A program made the position numbers and the translations under genes. Positions 49,680-60,736 of a DNA stretch of 64,000 nucleotides are shown piece by piece. Source of the stretch: Rhizobium leguminosarum (GTDB lineage Bacteria; Pseudomonadota; Alphaproteobacteria; Rhizobiales; Rhizobiaceae); NCBI RefSeq assembly GCF_001652265.1, contig NZ_LWBS01000198.1:1-64000 (forward strand), read 5' to 3'. Each line of letters begins with the position of its first letter. Within the stretch, counting starts at the first letter, position 1. Below the pieces are notes generated by a model that did no database searches, was not told the DNA's origin, and was given only the letters and a program-made list of their open reading frames with translations.

Positions 49680-50522
49680 TTAACGATCCGTTACAAAGGT
49701 CTGCTTCTGCGTGCCGAGACCTTCGATGCCGAGCTCGACCATGTCGCCGTTCTTGAGATAGCGCGGCGGCATGAGGCCCATGCCGACGCCCGGAGGCGTG
49801 CCGGTGGAGATCACGTCGCCGGGATGCAGCGACATGAACTGGCTGAGGTAGGAGACGAGGAAGGCAACCCCGTAAACCATCGTTTTCGACGAGCCGTTCT
49901 GCATCTTCTGGCCGTTGACCGTCAGCCACATGCCGAGGTTCTGCGGTTCGGGAATTTCATCCCTGGTCACGAGCCAGGGGCCGATCGGGCCAAAAGTGTC
50001 GCAGGATTTGCCCTTGGTCCACTGACCGGACCGCTCGGTCTGGAAAGCGCGCTCGGAAACGTCATTGGAGACGCAATAACCGGCGACATAATCCAGCGCT
50101 TCGGCTTCCGTCACATATTTGGCAGTTTTGCCGATGACGACGCCGAGTTCGACTTCCCAATCGGTCTTTTCCGAACCGCGGGGAATGACGACATTGTCGT
50201 TCGGCCCGACGATTGCGGATGTTGCTTTCATGAAGATGATCGGCTCGGGCGGCACGGTCGCACCGGTTTCGGCAGCATGATCCGAAAAATTCAAGCCGAT
50301 GCAGATGAACTTGCCAGTGCCCGCGACGCAGGCGCCAATGCGGCCGGGTGCGATTTCCGGAAGGCTCTTCGGATCGATTGCCGCTATCTTTGCAAGGCCT
50401 GTCGGTGTGATCGCTTCACCGCCGATATCGGCGACATGACCGGAGAGATCGCGGATCTTGCCGTCGGCATCGAGAAGTGCGGGTTTTTCACTGCCTGCTT
50501 CGCCAACACGCATCAGCTTCAT
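49680..50522 (-). CDS. Fumarylacetoacetate hydrolase family protein
   Basis: A 280-residue FAH-family enzyme. Core metal-binding pattern: ICIGLNFSDHAAETG, EPIIFMKATSAI, DWEVELGVVIGKTA (acidic ligands), and the C-terminal HPGDVISTGTPPGVGMG. ATG 50522 has a strong GAGGAGGAA. Members include 2-keto-3-deoxy acid dehydratases/hydrolases, acylpyruvases and oxaloacetate decarboxylases; the substrate is not determinable. Upstream and downstream genes give no pathway context. Confidence 0.93.
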   Translation of the reverse strand: MKLMRVGEAGSEKPALLDADGKIRDLSGHVADIGGEAITPTGLAKIAAIDPKSLPEIAPGRIGACVAGTGKFICIGLNFSDHAAETGATVPPEPIIFMKATSAIVGPNDNVVIPRGSEKTDWEVELGVVIGKTAKYVTEAEALDYVAGYCVSNDVSERAFQTERSGQWTKGKSCDTFGPIGPWLVTRDEIPEPQNLGMWLTVNGQKMQNGSSKTMVYGVAFLVSYLSQFMSLHPGDVISTGTPPGVGMGLMPPRYLKNGDMVELGIEGLGTQKQTFVTDR

Positions 50523-50665
50523 GGAATTCCTCCTCATCGAAAACGGATTTGCAACCACCTATGAACGAATTATTCATCGGTGTCATTACGGCATTGCCGG
50601 GAAGCGGTACGGCTTTTCTGCGATCTGGGTGATTTCTGCCGAAAACTGCCCCGTATCTTTCGGCA

Positions 50666-51625
50666 TCATGCTCCGAAAATTTCCGCTAGATCAGGGCCGA
50701 CGGGAACGATCTTCGTCGGATTGAGACTTTCGATCGAATAGTAGCCGCGCTTGATGTGATCGAGGTTCACCGTTTCACCGATGCCCGGCCAATCCAGCAT
50801 GCGACGGCAGAAGGCGCGCAGATTGGCATAGTCGGAAAGCCGGCGCAGATTGCATTTGAAGATGCCATGATAGGCGACGTCGAAGCGCACCAGCGTTACA
50901 AAAAGCCGGATATCGCTCTCGGTGGGATGATCGGCGAAGAGAAAAGACCGGCCCTCGAACTGCTGCTCGACCCAGTCGAGGCAGGAAAAGACATCGGCAA
51001 AGGCTTCTTCGTAGGCGATCTGCGTGGTGGCGAAACCGGCGCGATAGACACCGTTGTTGAGATCAGGATAAATGCGATCGTTGAAAGCATCGATCTCGGT
51101 GCGTCTCTGCGCCGGGTAAAGATCGATCGGATTTTTTGCCAGACCGCCGAAGCCGCTGTTCAGCATACGCAGGATATCGGCGGATTCATTGTTGACGACG
51201 GTCTTTCTCTGCTTGTCCCAGAGAACCGGCACGGTGGCCCGGCCGGTGAAATCCGGCGCCGCCCCGGTATAGATTTCATGCATATAGGTCACGCCGTTGA
51301 CGTGATCCTCCGTCGCGCCGGGATAATCACCGAAGCGCCAGCCCTGCTTGCTCAGCAGCGGTTCGACGACCGAGACGGAGATGACGTCTTCCAGGCCCTT
51401 GAGCTTGCGGCCGATCAGGGTGCGCGAGGCCCAAGGGCAGATATAGGCTACATAGAGATGGTAACGGCCGGCGTTGGCTTCAAAGCCGGCTTCGCCGGTC
51501 GGCCCGGCGCTGCCATCCGGGGTCACCCAATTGCGGAAACTCGACGTCTGGCGGACGAAGCCGCCCTTTTCGTCCTTTGCCTGAACGGGCTGCCAGTCTT
51601 CCGTCCATTTTCCGTTCACCAGCAT
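50666..51625 (-). CDS. Glutathionyl-hydroquinone reductase
   Basis: A 319-residue xi-class glutathione transferase of the YqjG/ECM4 type. The N-terminal WVTPDGSAGPTGEAGFEANAGRYHLYVAY segment (quoted in two parts) and active-site YICPWASRT (Cys nucleophile) define the family; the thioredoxin fold is followed by an all-helical domain. It reduces glutathionyl-hydroquinones to hydroquinones. ATG 51625 is chosen because upstream residues do not fit the family. It is divergent from the DUF2218 gene. Confidence 0.94.
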   Translation of the reverse strand: MLVNGKWTEDWQPVQAKDEKGGFVRQTSSFRNWVTPDGSAGPTGEAGFEANAGRYHLYVAYICPWASRTLIGRKLKGLEDVISVSVVEPLLSKQGWRFGDYPGATEDHVNGVTYMHEIYTGAAPDFTGRATVPVLWDKQRKTVVNNESADILRMLNSGFGGLAKNPIDLYPAQRRTEIDAFNDRIYPDLNNGVYRAGFATTQIAYEEAFADVFSCLDWVEQQFEGRSFLFADHPTESDIRLFVTLVRFDVAYHGIFKCNLRRLSDYANLRAFCRRMLDWPGIGETVNLDHIKRGYYSIESLNPTKIVPVGPDLAEIFGA

Positions 51626-51795
51626 GCGCAACTCCCCGATCGATTGACTAAACGGTTTATTATCCTGCTTCGACGCCAACGTGAGGCCGCTTTTATGGAG
51701 ACAGTCTGTACACCCCAACTGCGACGATGCTGCGCTTGCCAAGCCGGTGAAGCAGGAAATATGTCTTTGCTATACAAAATGACGTGGAGTTCGAA

Positions 51796-52080
51796 ATGCA
51801 TCTCTCGAAAGCCGTCGTGCCGACCGAACATGCAAGCCGCTACCTGCAGCAGCTCTGCAAACACTGGAGCCACAAGTTCAGCGTCGATTTTGATCCTCTG
51901 AAGGGCCGGGTGCCGTTCAGCGATACGGCCGAGGTGACGTTTGCGGCCGACGATGCGACGCTGACCATGACACTTTCCGTCGCGGATCCCTCGCAAGAGG
52001 AAAGGATGCAGCACGTCATCGACGATCATCTGAAGCGCTTCGCCTTCCGCGAAGAACTCGACATCGTCTGGACGGACTGA
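51796..52080 (+). CDS. DUF2218 family protein
   Basis: A 94-residue protein matching DUF2218, with HASRYLQQLCKHWSHKF and RFAFREEL typical of the family. It has no signal peptide or catalytic motif. GGAG lies six bases before ATG 51796. It is followed 45 bases later by the nitroreductase gene, probably in one transcript. In other bacteria DUF2218 genes sit beside siderophore or iron genes; no such genes are here. Confidence 0.88.
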   Translation: MHLSKAVVPTEHASRYLQQLCKHWSHKFSVDFDPLKGRVPFSDTAEVTFAADDATLTMTLSVADPSQEERMQHVIDDHLKRFAFREELDIVWTD

Positions 52081-52125
52081 GCCCATCCCCGATCCAAATA
52101 TTCTGCCCCGAACCCTGGAACAAGC

Positions 52126-52725
52126 ATGACGAAGAGCAATAACCGCGAATCCGACTATCCGATCGATCCGATGTTTCTCGATCGCTGGTCGCCCCGCGCC
52201 TTCACCGGCGAAATCATCGAGGAAGCACAGCTGCTCAGCCTGCTCGACGCCGCCCATTGGGCACCGTCCTCTTCCAACCAGCAGCCCTGGCGCTTCATCT
52301 ATGCGCTCAAGGGCTCGGAGCATTGGGAGAAATTCGTCGCGTTGCTCGTCGACGCCAACCAGGAATGGGCAAAGAACGCATCGGCGCTGATCTTCGTCGT
52401 ATCGCGGGCCTTCACCGGGACTGCCGGCTCGGCTGAGGAAAAGCCGAGCTACACCCATTCCTTCGATGCCGGTGCGGCATGGGGGTATCTGGCGCTGCAG
52501 GCGCGCCTCTCCGGCCTTTACGCCCATGGCATGGGCGGCATCAAGCATGAGGAGATCAGGACGGCGTTCGCTATTCCGGAGGGTTACCGTGTCGAAGCCG
52601 GCATCGCCGTCGGTCATCTGGCCGACAAGAGCGTCCTTTCCGAGCGCTATCAGGCGCGCGAATTCCCGAGCCAGCGAAAACCGCTCTCCGAGCTCGCCTT
52701 TAACGGCCGTTTCGTCGTGAACTGA
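52126..52725 (+). CDS. Nitroreductase family protein
   Basis: A 199-residue FMN-dependent nitroreductase-like protein. The FMN-binding segments RWSPRAFTGE and HWAPSSSNQQPWRFIY are clear, and AGAAWGYLALQARLSGL is the dimer helix. It probably reduces quinones, nitro compounds or enoates with NAD(P)H. The neighbouring hydroquinone reductase suggests quinone detoxification, an inference. Confidence 0.92.
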   Translation: MTKSNNRESDYPIDPMFLDRWSPRAFTGEIIEEAQLLSLLDAAHWAPSSSNQQPWRFIYALKGSEHWEKFVALLVDANQEWAKNASALIFVVSRAFTGTAGSAEEKPSYTHSFDAGAAWGYLALQARLSGLYAHGMGGIKHEEIRTAFAIPEGYRVEAGIAVGHLADKSVLSERYQAREFPSQRKPLSELAFNGRFVVN

Positions 52726-52747
52726 GCAAATATCAAAACAGCGAAAA

Positions 52748-52775
52748 CCCCGCCATCCTGCGACCGCGGGGCTTT
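52748..52775. terminator. Weak bidirectional terminator between nitroreductase and gyrB
   Basis: CCCCGC / GCGGGG stem (52748-52753, 52766-52771) with A-rich and T-rich flanks. It is short with a 12-nt loop, so of moderate confidence. Confidence 0.55.
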
Positions 52776-52793
52776 CTATTGAAGAGATATCGA

Positions 52794-55364
<2,571 letters not shown>

Positions 55365-55742
55365 TTATGACGCTTTTCCGTCGCCTTTGCCGTCATTTTC
55401 GAGAAGAGCCGATAGCCGGCCTATCTCGGCGCTGTCAAGGCTGCGGATTCGCCGCGCCAGCCGGTTGGCAAATTCGGTATATTCGGGGGGCAGGCCGGAG
55501 GTGTCGATCACGACGCGTGGGTCGGACGAACGGGCGAGCAGGAACAATTCCTCGGCCTCGTCCCAGATGATGTTGAAATAACCGGCGATGCGCTGCAGCA
55601 GATCAAATGTCGGCAGCCCACGCTTTCCATGTTCGAGCGCCGAGAGATAGGCAGGAGAGACATTCAGGGCCTCCGCCATCTCCTTCTGCGAGACACCCTT
55701 GCGCGCTCTCAGCCTGCGAACCGCCTCTCCGAAGGGTGTCAT
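55365..55742 (-). CDS. XRE family transcriptional regulator
   Basis: A 125-residue helix-turn-helix protein. The Cro/cI domain occupies residues 1-65 (LRARKGVSQKEMAEALNVSPAYLSALE), with a helical C-terminus of unknown role. ATG 55742 overlaps the stop of the smr gene by four bases. It is the last gene of the tim44-mltA-smr-xre set, a conserved alphaproteobacterial neighbourhood. Targets are unknown; autoregulation or control of gyrB is speculation. Confidence 0.92.
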   Translation of the reverse strand: MTPFGEAVRRLRARKGVSQKEMAEALNVSPAYLSALEHGKRGLPTFDLLQRIAGYFNIIWDEAEELFLLARSSDPRVVIDTSGLPPEYTEFANRLARRIRSLDSAEIGRLSALLENDGKGDGKAS

Positions 55743-56305
55743 GGCCTTTCCCCATGCCGCCGCGACAGGCGAATGTAGAGCGCGCCTTCACCGCCATGAT
55801 GCTGTGCGGCCGACTCATAGGAGGAGATCAGGTAGCGGAATTCCGGCTTCGAGAACCAGAGAGGCACGGCCCGCTTCAGCGCGCCCTCGCTGCCCATAGA
55901 ACTGCCCTTGCCCGTAATGACCAGCACATGGCGCATGCCGCGCTCATGGGCGCGGATCAGGAAATCGAGAAGGATGGCATGGGCCTCGCTCTGCACCAGC
56001 CCGTGCAGGTCGATCCGCGCTTCGAGCGCCAGCCGGCCCTTGGCGATCTTACGCTTGACCGGCTTTTCCAGCGGATGATGCACCCCGGCCGATGGCTTCG
56101 CCGTTGACGGTGCTGTCGGCTGCAGCGGCGTGGGCGTGGCGGGCGTCTGCTTTTCCTGCTCCCGTTCGGCCGCCGCTTCGGCTTCGGCAAGAAAGGCATC
56201 GAGTTCGGTCAACGCCCCCGCCTTACCGGGCATCGGCCGCGTGCTGCGGGCAACCTTGCCCCAGAGGATCCTCTCATCCGCGCTCAACTTGCGATCCCTG
56301 GCCAT
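55739..56305 (-). CDS. Smr/MutS2-domain protein
   Basis: A 188-residue protein: a charged, Pro-rich N-terminal half and a C-terminal Smr domain with DLHGLVQSEA, the VLVITGKGSS motif and GEGALYIRLSR. Stand-alone Smr domains act as nicking endonucleases or on ribosome/mRNA quality control. Coupled by overlap to mltA upstream and the XRE gene downstream. Confidence 0.92.
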   Translation of the reverse strand: MARDRKLSADERILWGKVARSTRPMPGKAGALTELDAFLAEAEAAAEREQEKQTPATPTPLQPTAPSTAKPSAGVHHPLEKPVKRKIAKGRLALEARIDLHGLVQSEAHAILLDFLIRAHERGMRHVLVITGKGSSMGSEGALKRAVPLWFSKPEFRYLISSYESAAQHHGGEGALYIRLSRRHGERP

Positions 56306-57423
56306 CAGTCGAATCTTCCGGCGGCGGCATTGGGAACGAGGATGACGAAATCGGCGTCGTTGCGGACGGTGCCGGCACGTTCCCCGGCCATGTTCCCCGA
56401 GCCGGTGAAGATATCACCCCGCGCCGGCCCGACGATCGCCGAACCGGTATCGAGCGCCAGCATCAGCCGGCGGAACGGCCGGCCCTGGTCGAGATGGGTC
56501 AGGCTTTCGGCGCGAATGAAAAACGGAAAGCCGAAGGTATGGATCATCCGGTCGACCGCAAGCGCGCGCCCGGCGAGAAGCGGCACCTTGGCGGCCGCGA
56601 TCGGACCTGCCTTCGGATCGGAAACCGGTGCATCACGGAAGAAAATATAAGAGCGGTTGTGCCATAACACTTCGTCGACGCGCTCGGGATTGCGCGCCAG
56701 CCAGGCACGGATCGCCTGCATCGAAATCTCCGCCTGATCGATCTCGCCGCGCTCGATCAGCAGTTTGCCGATCGCCGAGAAGGGATGGCCGGCTTTCGCC
56801 GCATAGGTGATGCGGCCGATACGACCATCCTCATAACGCAGGCGGGCAGCACCTTGCACATGCACGAAGAAGACATCCACCTTCGACTTCGCCCAGGCGA
56901 TTTCGAGGCCGCGGCCTTCGAGAAAACCCTGATCGATGGCGCGGCGGTCCGGATAGGCAGCGACGCGGCCATCATGCAGACGGCCGAAAGCATAGGCCTT
57001 GTCGAGCTCGGCGGGGCGATTGGCATCGTCGAGATCGATCAGATCGTCCGGACGCCGGTAGAAAGGAAAACGGAAAATTTCGTCCGGCCGCTCCGACACG
57101 TCGATATCGGGTTCGTAGAAGGCGGTGACGAAGCCGGAATTGCCGTCCTTGCGGCGGATCAGAAAGGGCCGACAGTGCGTCTCGAAAAAGCTTCGCGCCG
57201 ATGCCGGAGATGACGGCGTGAAATCTTCGGCGGCAGCGAGAAGCGGAAGCAGGTCTTCCGAGCTCAGGCCCAGCGATCCGGTGCGGTACGGTTTGACATC
57301 GGTGATCTGCCGGCAGCAGCTTCGCATGACTTCAAAAAGGCCGGAGGGATCATCATCCTTCCAGCCTTCCAGAGTTTCGAAGCTTATGGCCTGCAGGACG
57401 AAGTCCGATGCGTGGTCACTCAT
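56305..57423 (-). CDS. mltA: Membrane-bound lytic murein transglycosylase A
   Basis: A 372-residue MltA-family lytic transglycosylase. 3D-domain features at the C-terminus: LALDTGSAIVGPARGDIFTGSG (catalytic-type Asp; quoted in two parts), plus FVTAFYEPDIDVSE and FVHVQGAARL. It cleaves MurNAc-GlcNAc bonds to 1,6-anhydro-MurNAc. Unusually, the N-terminus (MSDHASDFVLQAISFE) is neither a signal peptide nor a lipobox. It overlaps the upstream tim44 gene by eight bases. Confidence 0.93.
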   Translation of the reverse strand: MSDHASDFVLQAISFETLEGWKDDDPSGLFEVMRSCCRQITDVKPYRTGSLGLSSEDLLPLLAAAEDFTPSSPASARSFFETHCRPFLIRRKDGNSGFVTAFYEPDIDVSERPDEIFRFPFYRRPDDLIDLDDANRPAELDKAYAFGRLHDGRVAAYPDRRAIDQGFLEGRGLEIAWAKSKVDVFFVHVQGAARLRYEDGRIGRITYAAKAGHPFSAIGKLLIERGEIDQAEISMQAIRAWLARNPERVDEVLWHNRSYIFFRDAPVSDPKAGPIAAAKVPLLAGRALAVDRMIHTFGFPFFIRAESLTHLDQGRPFRRLMLALDTGSAIVGPARGDIFTGSGNMAGERAGTVRNDADFVILVPNAAAGRFD

Positions 57424-58120
57424 GTTCCGATTCGGTCGCCACGAGTTTCCAGTTCGGATCGCGCGAGCGGGTGTCGCGGGCGTAGGTCCAGAGGTCGTTG
57501 ACCTCGGCGACGTTTTCGGCGTCGCCTTCGATCAGCACATCCGCCTTGTCGTAGGTGGCCGATATCAGCTGGCTGACGATACGCACGGTGATCTGCGCTT
57601 CGCTGCCCTTCGTTTCCGCATGGGTGATTTCGGCCTTGTCGATGCCGACGAAAGTAGACTTCACTTTCTCGCCCCGGGCTTCGCGCTCGCCGATCGCCGC
57701 ATCGAACCCGTCGTAGACTTCGCGCGACAGCAAGTTCTTCAGGGTTTTCCGGTCGCCATCGGCATAGGCCATGACGATCATCTCGTAAGCCATGCGGGCG
57801 CCGTTCAGAAACTCCTTCGGGCTGAAGGCGGGATCGGCCTTGTTCAGCGCGCGCAGCGATTCGTTGAGCGGCGTTCCGGGTGCCGCGAAAGCATCGATGG
57901 CAGCGAAGCGATCCTCATCCTCCGTCGTCGCATCGCGGCGCGGCAGCGTCACGACCTTGCCGGCATCGGCGGCTTCGGCCGGAGCCGCATCCCGCGGCGT
58001 ATAGAGATCGCGCGGCGGCTTCTCATTTCCTGTGCGGCGTCCGAGCACGGAGCGGAGCTGAAAGAAAATCAGCACAGCCGCCACCAGGAAAAACAATGTG
58101 ATGAAGTCGTTCGAACTCAT
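57416..58120 (-). CDS. Tim44-like (TimA family) membrane-anchored protein
   Basis: A 234-residue protein with one N-terminal transmembrane segment (NDFITLFFLVAAVLIFFQL, about 4-22) and a C-terminal Tim44-like domain (ISQLISATYDKADVL, FVGIDKAEITHAET). It is the bacterial homologue of the mitochondrial import motor adaptor; in bacteria its role is uncertain. It heads the minus-strand operon with mltA, smr and xre and is divergent from fxsA-secB, next to the export chaperone gene. Confidence 0.88.
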   Translation of the reverse strand: MSSNDFITLFFLVAAVLIFFQLRSVLGRRTGNEKPPRDLYTPRDAAPAEAADAGKVVTLPRRDATTEDEDRFAAIDAFAAPGTPLNESLRALNKADPAFSPKEFLNGARMAYEMIVMAYADGDRKTLKNLLSREVYDGFDAAIGEREARGEKVKSTFVGIDKAEITHAETKGSEAQITVRIVSQLISATYDKADVLIEGDAENVAEVNDLWTYARDTRSRDPNWKLVATESEHE

Positions 58121-58242
58121 ATCGTATCGCAGCCGCCGTTAACATCTCTGATTTGTACTCCCATATAGTCTGCCTATACAGATGATTCAAATGATGGCTG
58201 GCATCTTCGCCGGCGCCAAGAGGAGACCGGTGAGCCCGGGAC

Positions 58243-58758
58243 ATGACCGACATGCGTTTTTCGATCCTGCCAGCTTTCATTCTGCTGTTGCCGCTCGCCG
58301 AAATTGCCGGTTTCGTCGTCGTCGGCCGGGCGATCGGATTGTGGTTGACGCTCGCGCTCGTCATGCTGGGTTTCGTTCTCGGCGTGGTTCTGCTGCGCCG
58401 GCAGGGCATTGGCATTTTGCGCCAAATGTCGAGCGAAGGACGAAATGGGGTGATGCCGGGCCGCGATCTGCTGCGGCCGGCGATGAACGTCATTGCCTCG
58501 CTGCTCCTGATCATTCCCGGCTTCCTCACAGATGTCATCGCGATCCTCATTCTCATTCCGCCGGTGCGCGATCTCGTCTGGCGGGCGATCGCCAAACGCT
58601 TCGTCGTCGTCAATGCCAAGGGCAGCTCTTCCTCTGGCCCGCAGCCCGATTTCCGCGACCGCAAGCCGAACTCGAAGGTGGTCGATCTCGACGAGGAGGA
58701 CTATCATAGAGAGCCGGATCGCAACTCGCCGTGGTCCGGCAAGCATCTCGGCAACTAG
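58243..58758 (+). CDS. fxsA: FxsA family membrane protein
   Basis: A 171-residue inner-membrane protein with the FxsA pattern: N-terminal ILPAFILLLPLAEIAGFVVVG helix pair, GVVLLRRQGIGILRQ, RPAMNVIASLLLIIPGFLTDVIAI and a cytoplasmic charged tail. E. coli FxsA relieves F-factor exclusion of phage T7, but its normal role is unclear. The ribosome site before ATG 58243 is weak; ATG 58252 is an alternative. It precedes secB. Confidence 0.9.
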   Translation: MTDMRFSILPAFILLLPLAEIAGFVVVGRAIGLWLTLALVMLGFVLGVVLLRRQGIGILRQMSSEGRNGVMPGRDLLRPAMNVIASLLLIIPGFLTDVIAILILIPPVRDLVWRAIAKRFVVVNAKGSSSSGPQPDFRDRKPNSKVVDLDEEDYHREPDRNSPWSGKHLGN

Positions 58759-58859
58759 GGCACTGCGGCTGATCAACCGCGCCAATCGCCCAGGGTTGTA
58801 AGCCCTTCCCTGAAATGTTAGATGGCGGCACCATTCCCATGCCCCTCGAGGAAAAGCCA

Positions 58860-59342
58860 ATGGCAGACGATAACAACACCAACGGTGCGGCCAACCCCAC
58901 CCTTTCGATCCTTGCGCAATATACCAAGGATCTGTCCTTCGAAAATCCGGGTGCGCCGCGTTCGCTGCAGGCCCGCGACAAGGCGCCGACGATCAACATC
59001 AATGTGAACGTCAACGCCAACCCGCTTTCCGATACGGATTTCGATGTCGTGCTGTCGCTGAATGCCGAAGCCAAGGACGGCGACAAGACGGTTTTCCATG
59101 CCGAACTCACCTATGGCGGCGTCTTCCGCGTTGCCGGTTTCCCGCAGGAACACATGCTGCCGGTTCTCTTCATCGAATGCCCGCGCATGCTCTTCCCCTT
59201 CGCTCGTCAGATCATCGCCGACGTCACCCGCAACGGCGGTTTCCCGCCGCTGATGATCGACCCGATCGACTTCACGCAGATGTTCGCTCAGCGCGTTGCC
59301 GAAGAACAGGCCCGCGCCAAGGTTCAGGCCGTTCCGAACTGA
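58860..59342 (+). CDS. secB: Protein-export chaperone SecB
   Basis: A 160-residue cytoplasmic tetrameric chaperone that keeps preproteins unfolded and hands them to SecA. Conserved segments: [50 protein letters not shown] (quoted in two parts). The acidic, Asn-rich N-terminus is usual in alphaproteobacteria. GAGGA is seven bases before ATG 58860. A clear terminator follows. Confidence 0.97.
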   Translation: MADDNNTNGAANPTLSILAQYTKDLSFENPGAPRSLQARDKAPTININVNVNANPLSDTDFDVVLSLNAEAKDGDKTVFHAELTYGGVFRVAGFPQEHMLPVLFIECPRMLFPFARQIIADVTRNGGFPPLMIDPIDFTQMFAQRVAEEQARAKVQAVPN

Positions 59343-59368
59343 CCGGATCTTTCTTGGCTGAAATGCGG

Positions 59369-59394
59369 ATGCCCGGGCTGGTCCCGGGCATTTT
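59369..59394 (+). terminator. Terminator of secB
   Basis: Stem ATGCCCGGG / CCCGGGCAT (59369-59377, 59383-59391) with a 5-nt loop, then TTTT. Confidence 0.88.
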
Positions 59395-59409
59395 CTATTG
59401 AGGGCCGCT

Positions 59410-60132
59410 TTAATCGAGGTTGGCGTATTTCGCCCAGACGCTTTTTTCACCGAGCTTGGCGACGAGCGCCTCATGCGCCTGCTCCTCGGTTTGGCTGAGG
59501 CGCGGGGCGAGCGGCCGGGGCCGCTCGAGCACGGCGGCAATTACCACATCGTCTTCCATCGCCATGTCACCGCGATCTGCCCGGTTGGACTTGCCGACCA
59601 TGCCGAGGCCGAGGGCTGCCTGTCTACCGCCGATCATCTCGATATAAACTTCGGCAAGCAGTTCGGAGTCGAGCAGCGCGCCGTGTTTGGTACGGTGCGA
59701 ATTATCGATGCCGTAGCGCCGGCAAAGCGCATCGAGCGAATTTGGTCCCATCGGGTGTTTGCGCCGCGCCATCGACAGCGTGTCGAGCACCCGTTCCGGC
59801 AGGATCGGCGGTAAACCGATCCGCGCGAATTCCGCGTTGATGAAGCCCATATCGAAGGTGGCGTTATGGGCAATCCACTTCGCATCGCCGAAGAAGGTAA
59901 GGATTCGTTCGGCAACCTCGGCGAAAGGCTGCTTGTCCTTCAGGAATTCATCGGTGATGCCGTGCACGGCGAGCGCATCCGGATGAACCTTCTGGTCTCC
60001 AGGATTGATGAAGATATGGATCGTATTGCCCGTGGGGAAATGATTGAAGAGCTCGATGCCGCCGATTTCGATGATGCGGTCGGCGCGGTTGTCGAGGCCG
60101 GTTGTTTCCGTATCGAAGATGATCTCACGCAT
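59410..60132 (-). CDS. dnaQ: DNA polymerase III epsilon subunit (3'-5' exonuclease)
   Basis: A 240-residue DEDDh proofreading exonuclease. Exo I: IIFDTETTGLDN; Exo II: AHNATFDMGFINAEF; Exo III: RTKHGALLDSELLAEVY. It is bound to the polymerase alpha subunit and beta clamp; a Gln-rich or clamp-binding tail is not obvious. ATG 60132 gives MREIIFDTETTG; it overlaps coaE by eight bases. It is part of maf-aroE-coaE-dnaQ near oriC. Confidence 0.97.
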   Translation of the reverse strand: MREIIFDTETTGLDNRADRIIEIGGIELFNHFPTGNTIHIFINPGDQKVHPDALAVHGITDEFLKDKQPFAEVAERILTFFGDAKWIAHNATFDMGFINAEFARIGLPPILPERVLDTLSMARRKHPMGPNSLDALCRRYGIDNSHRTKHGALLDSELLAEVYIEMIGGRQAALGLGMVGKSNRADRGDMAMEDDVVIAAVLERPRPLAPRLSQTEEQAHEALVAKLGEKSVWAKYANLD

Positions 60133-60736
60133 TCCGGAAATCTCCCTTGGCAATCCGCGTTTTCAGGTCGGCGACGATCTCAAGCACTCGTTCCCTCGTC
60201 GCCGCGATACTGTGACTAGTGTCGACCAGATAATCGGCCCGCCGCCGTTTTTCGGCGTCCGGCGTCTGGCGGGCGAGAATCATGTCGAATTTTTCCTCGG
60301 TCATGTCTTCGCGCGCAAGCACCCTTTGGCGCTGAATCTGTGGATCAGTGCTGACGACGACGATCACATCCACTCTTGCCTCGGCGCCGGTTTCGAAAAG
60401 TAATGGAATATCGAGCAGTACCATATCGGCGCCGGCGGCGCGTTGTCGCTCCAGAAATTCCGTCTCGCGTTTGCGAACCAGCGGATGGACGATCGCTTCC
60501 AGGCGTTTGAAGCCGTCAGGATCAAGAGCGAGCTGGCGACCGAGTTCATGCCGGTCGACTGCTCCATCTTTCATCGTGCCGGGGAAGGCAGCATTCACCA
60601 GGGGTGCAGCCTCGCCGGCATAGAGATCGTGGACCACGGCATCCGAATCATTCGCCGGGATTCCTGTATCGGCGAAGAGCTTTGCCGCCGTCGATTTTCC
60701 CATTCCGATGGAGCCGGTGAGACCAATCTTCAGCAT
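60125..60736 (-). CDS. coaE: Dephospho-CoA kinase
   Basis: A 203-residue P-loop kinase for the last CoA step. Walker A is GLTGSIGMGKSTAAKLF at the N-terminus; DSDAVVHDLY, IHPLVR and DIPLLFETGAE are family motifs. It starts one base into the aroE stop region (ATGA-type overlap), so it is coupled to aroE. With coaA (19261) both ends of CoA synthesis are in this window but not linked. Confidence 0.97.
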   Translation of the reverse strand: MLKIGLTGSIGMGKSTAAKLFADTGIPANDSDAVVHDLYAGEAAPLVNAAFPGTMKDGAVDRHELGRQLALDPDGFKRLEAIVHPLVRKRETEFLERQRAAGADMVLLDIPLLFETGAEARVDVIVVVSTDPQIQRQRVLAREDMTEEKFDMILARQTPDAEKRRRADYLVDTSHSIAATRERVLEIVADLKTRIAKGDFRNA

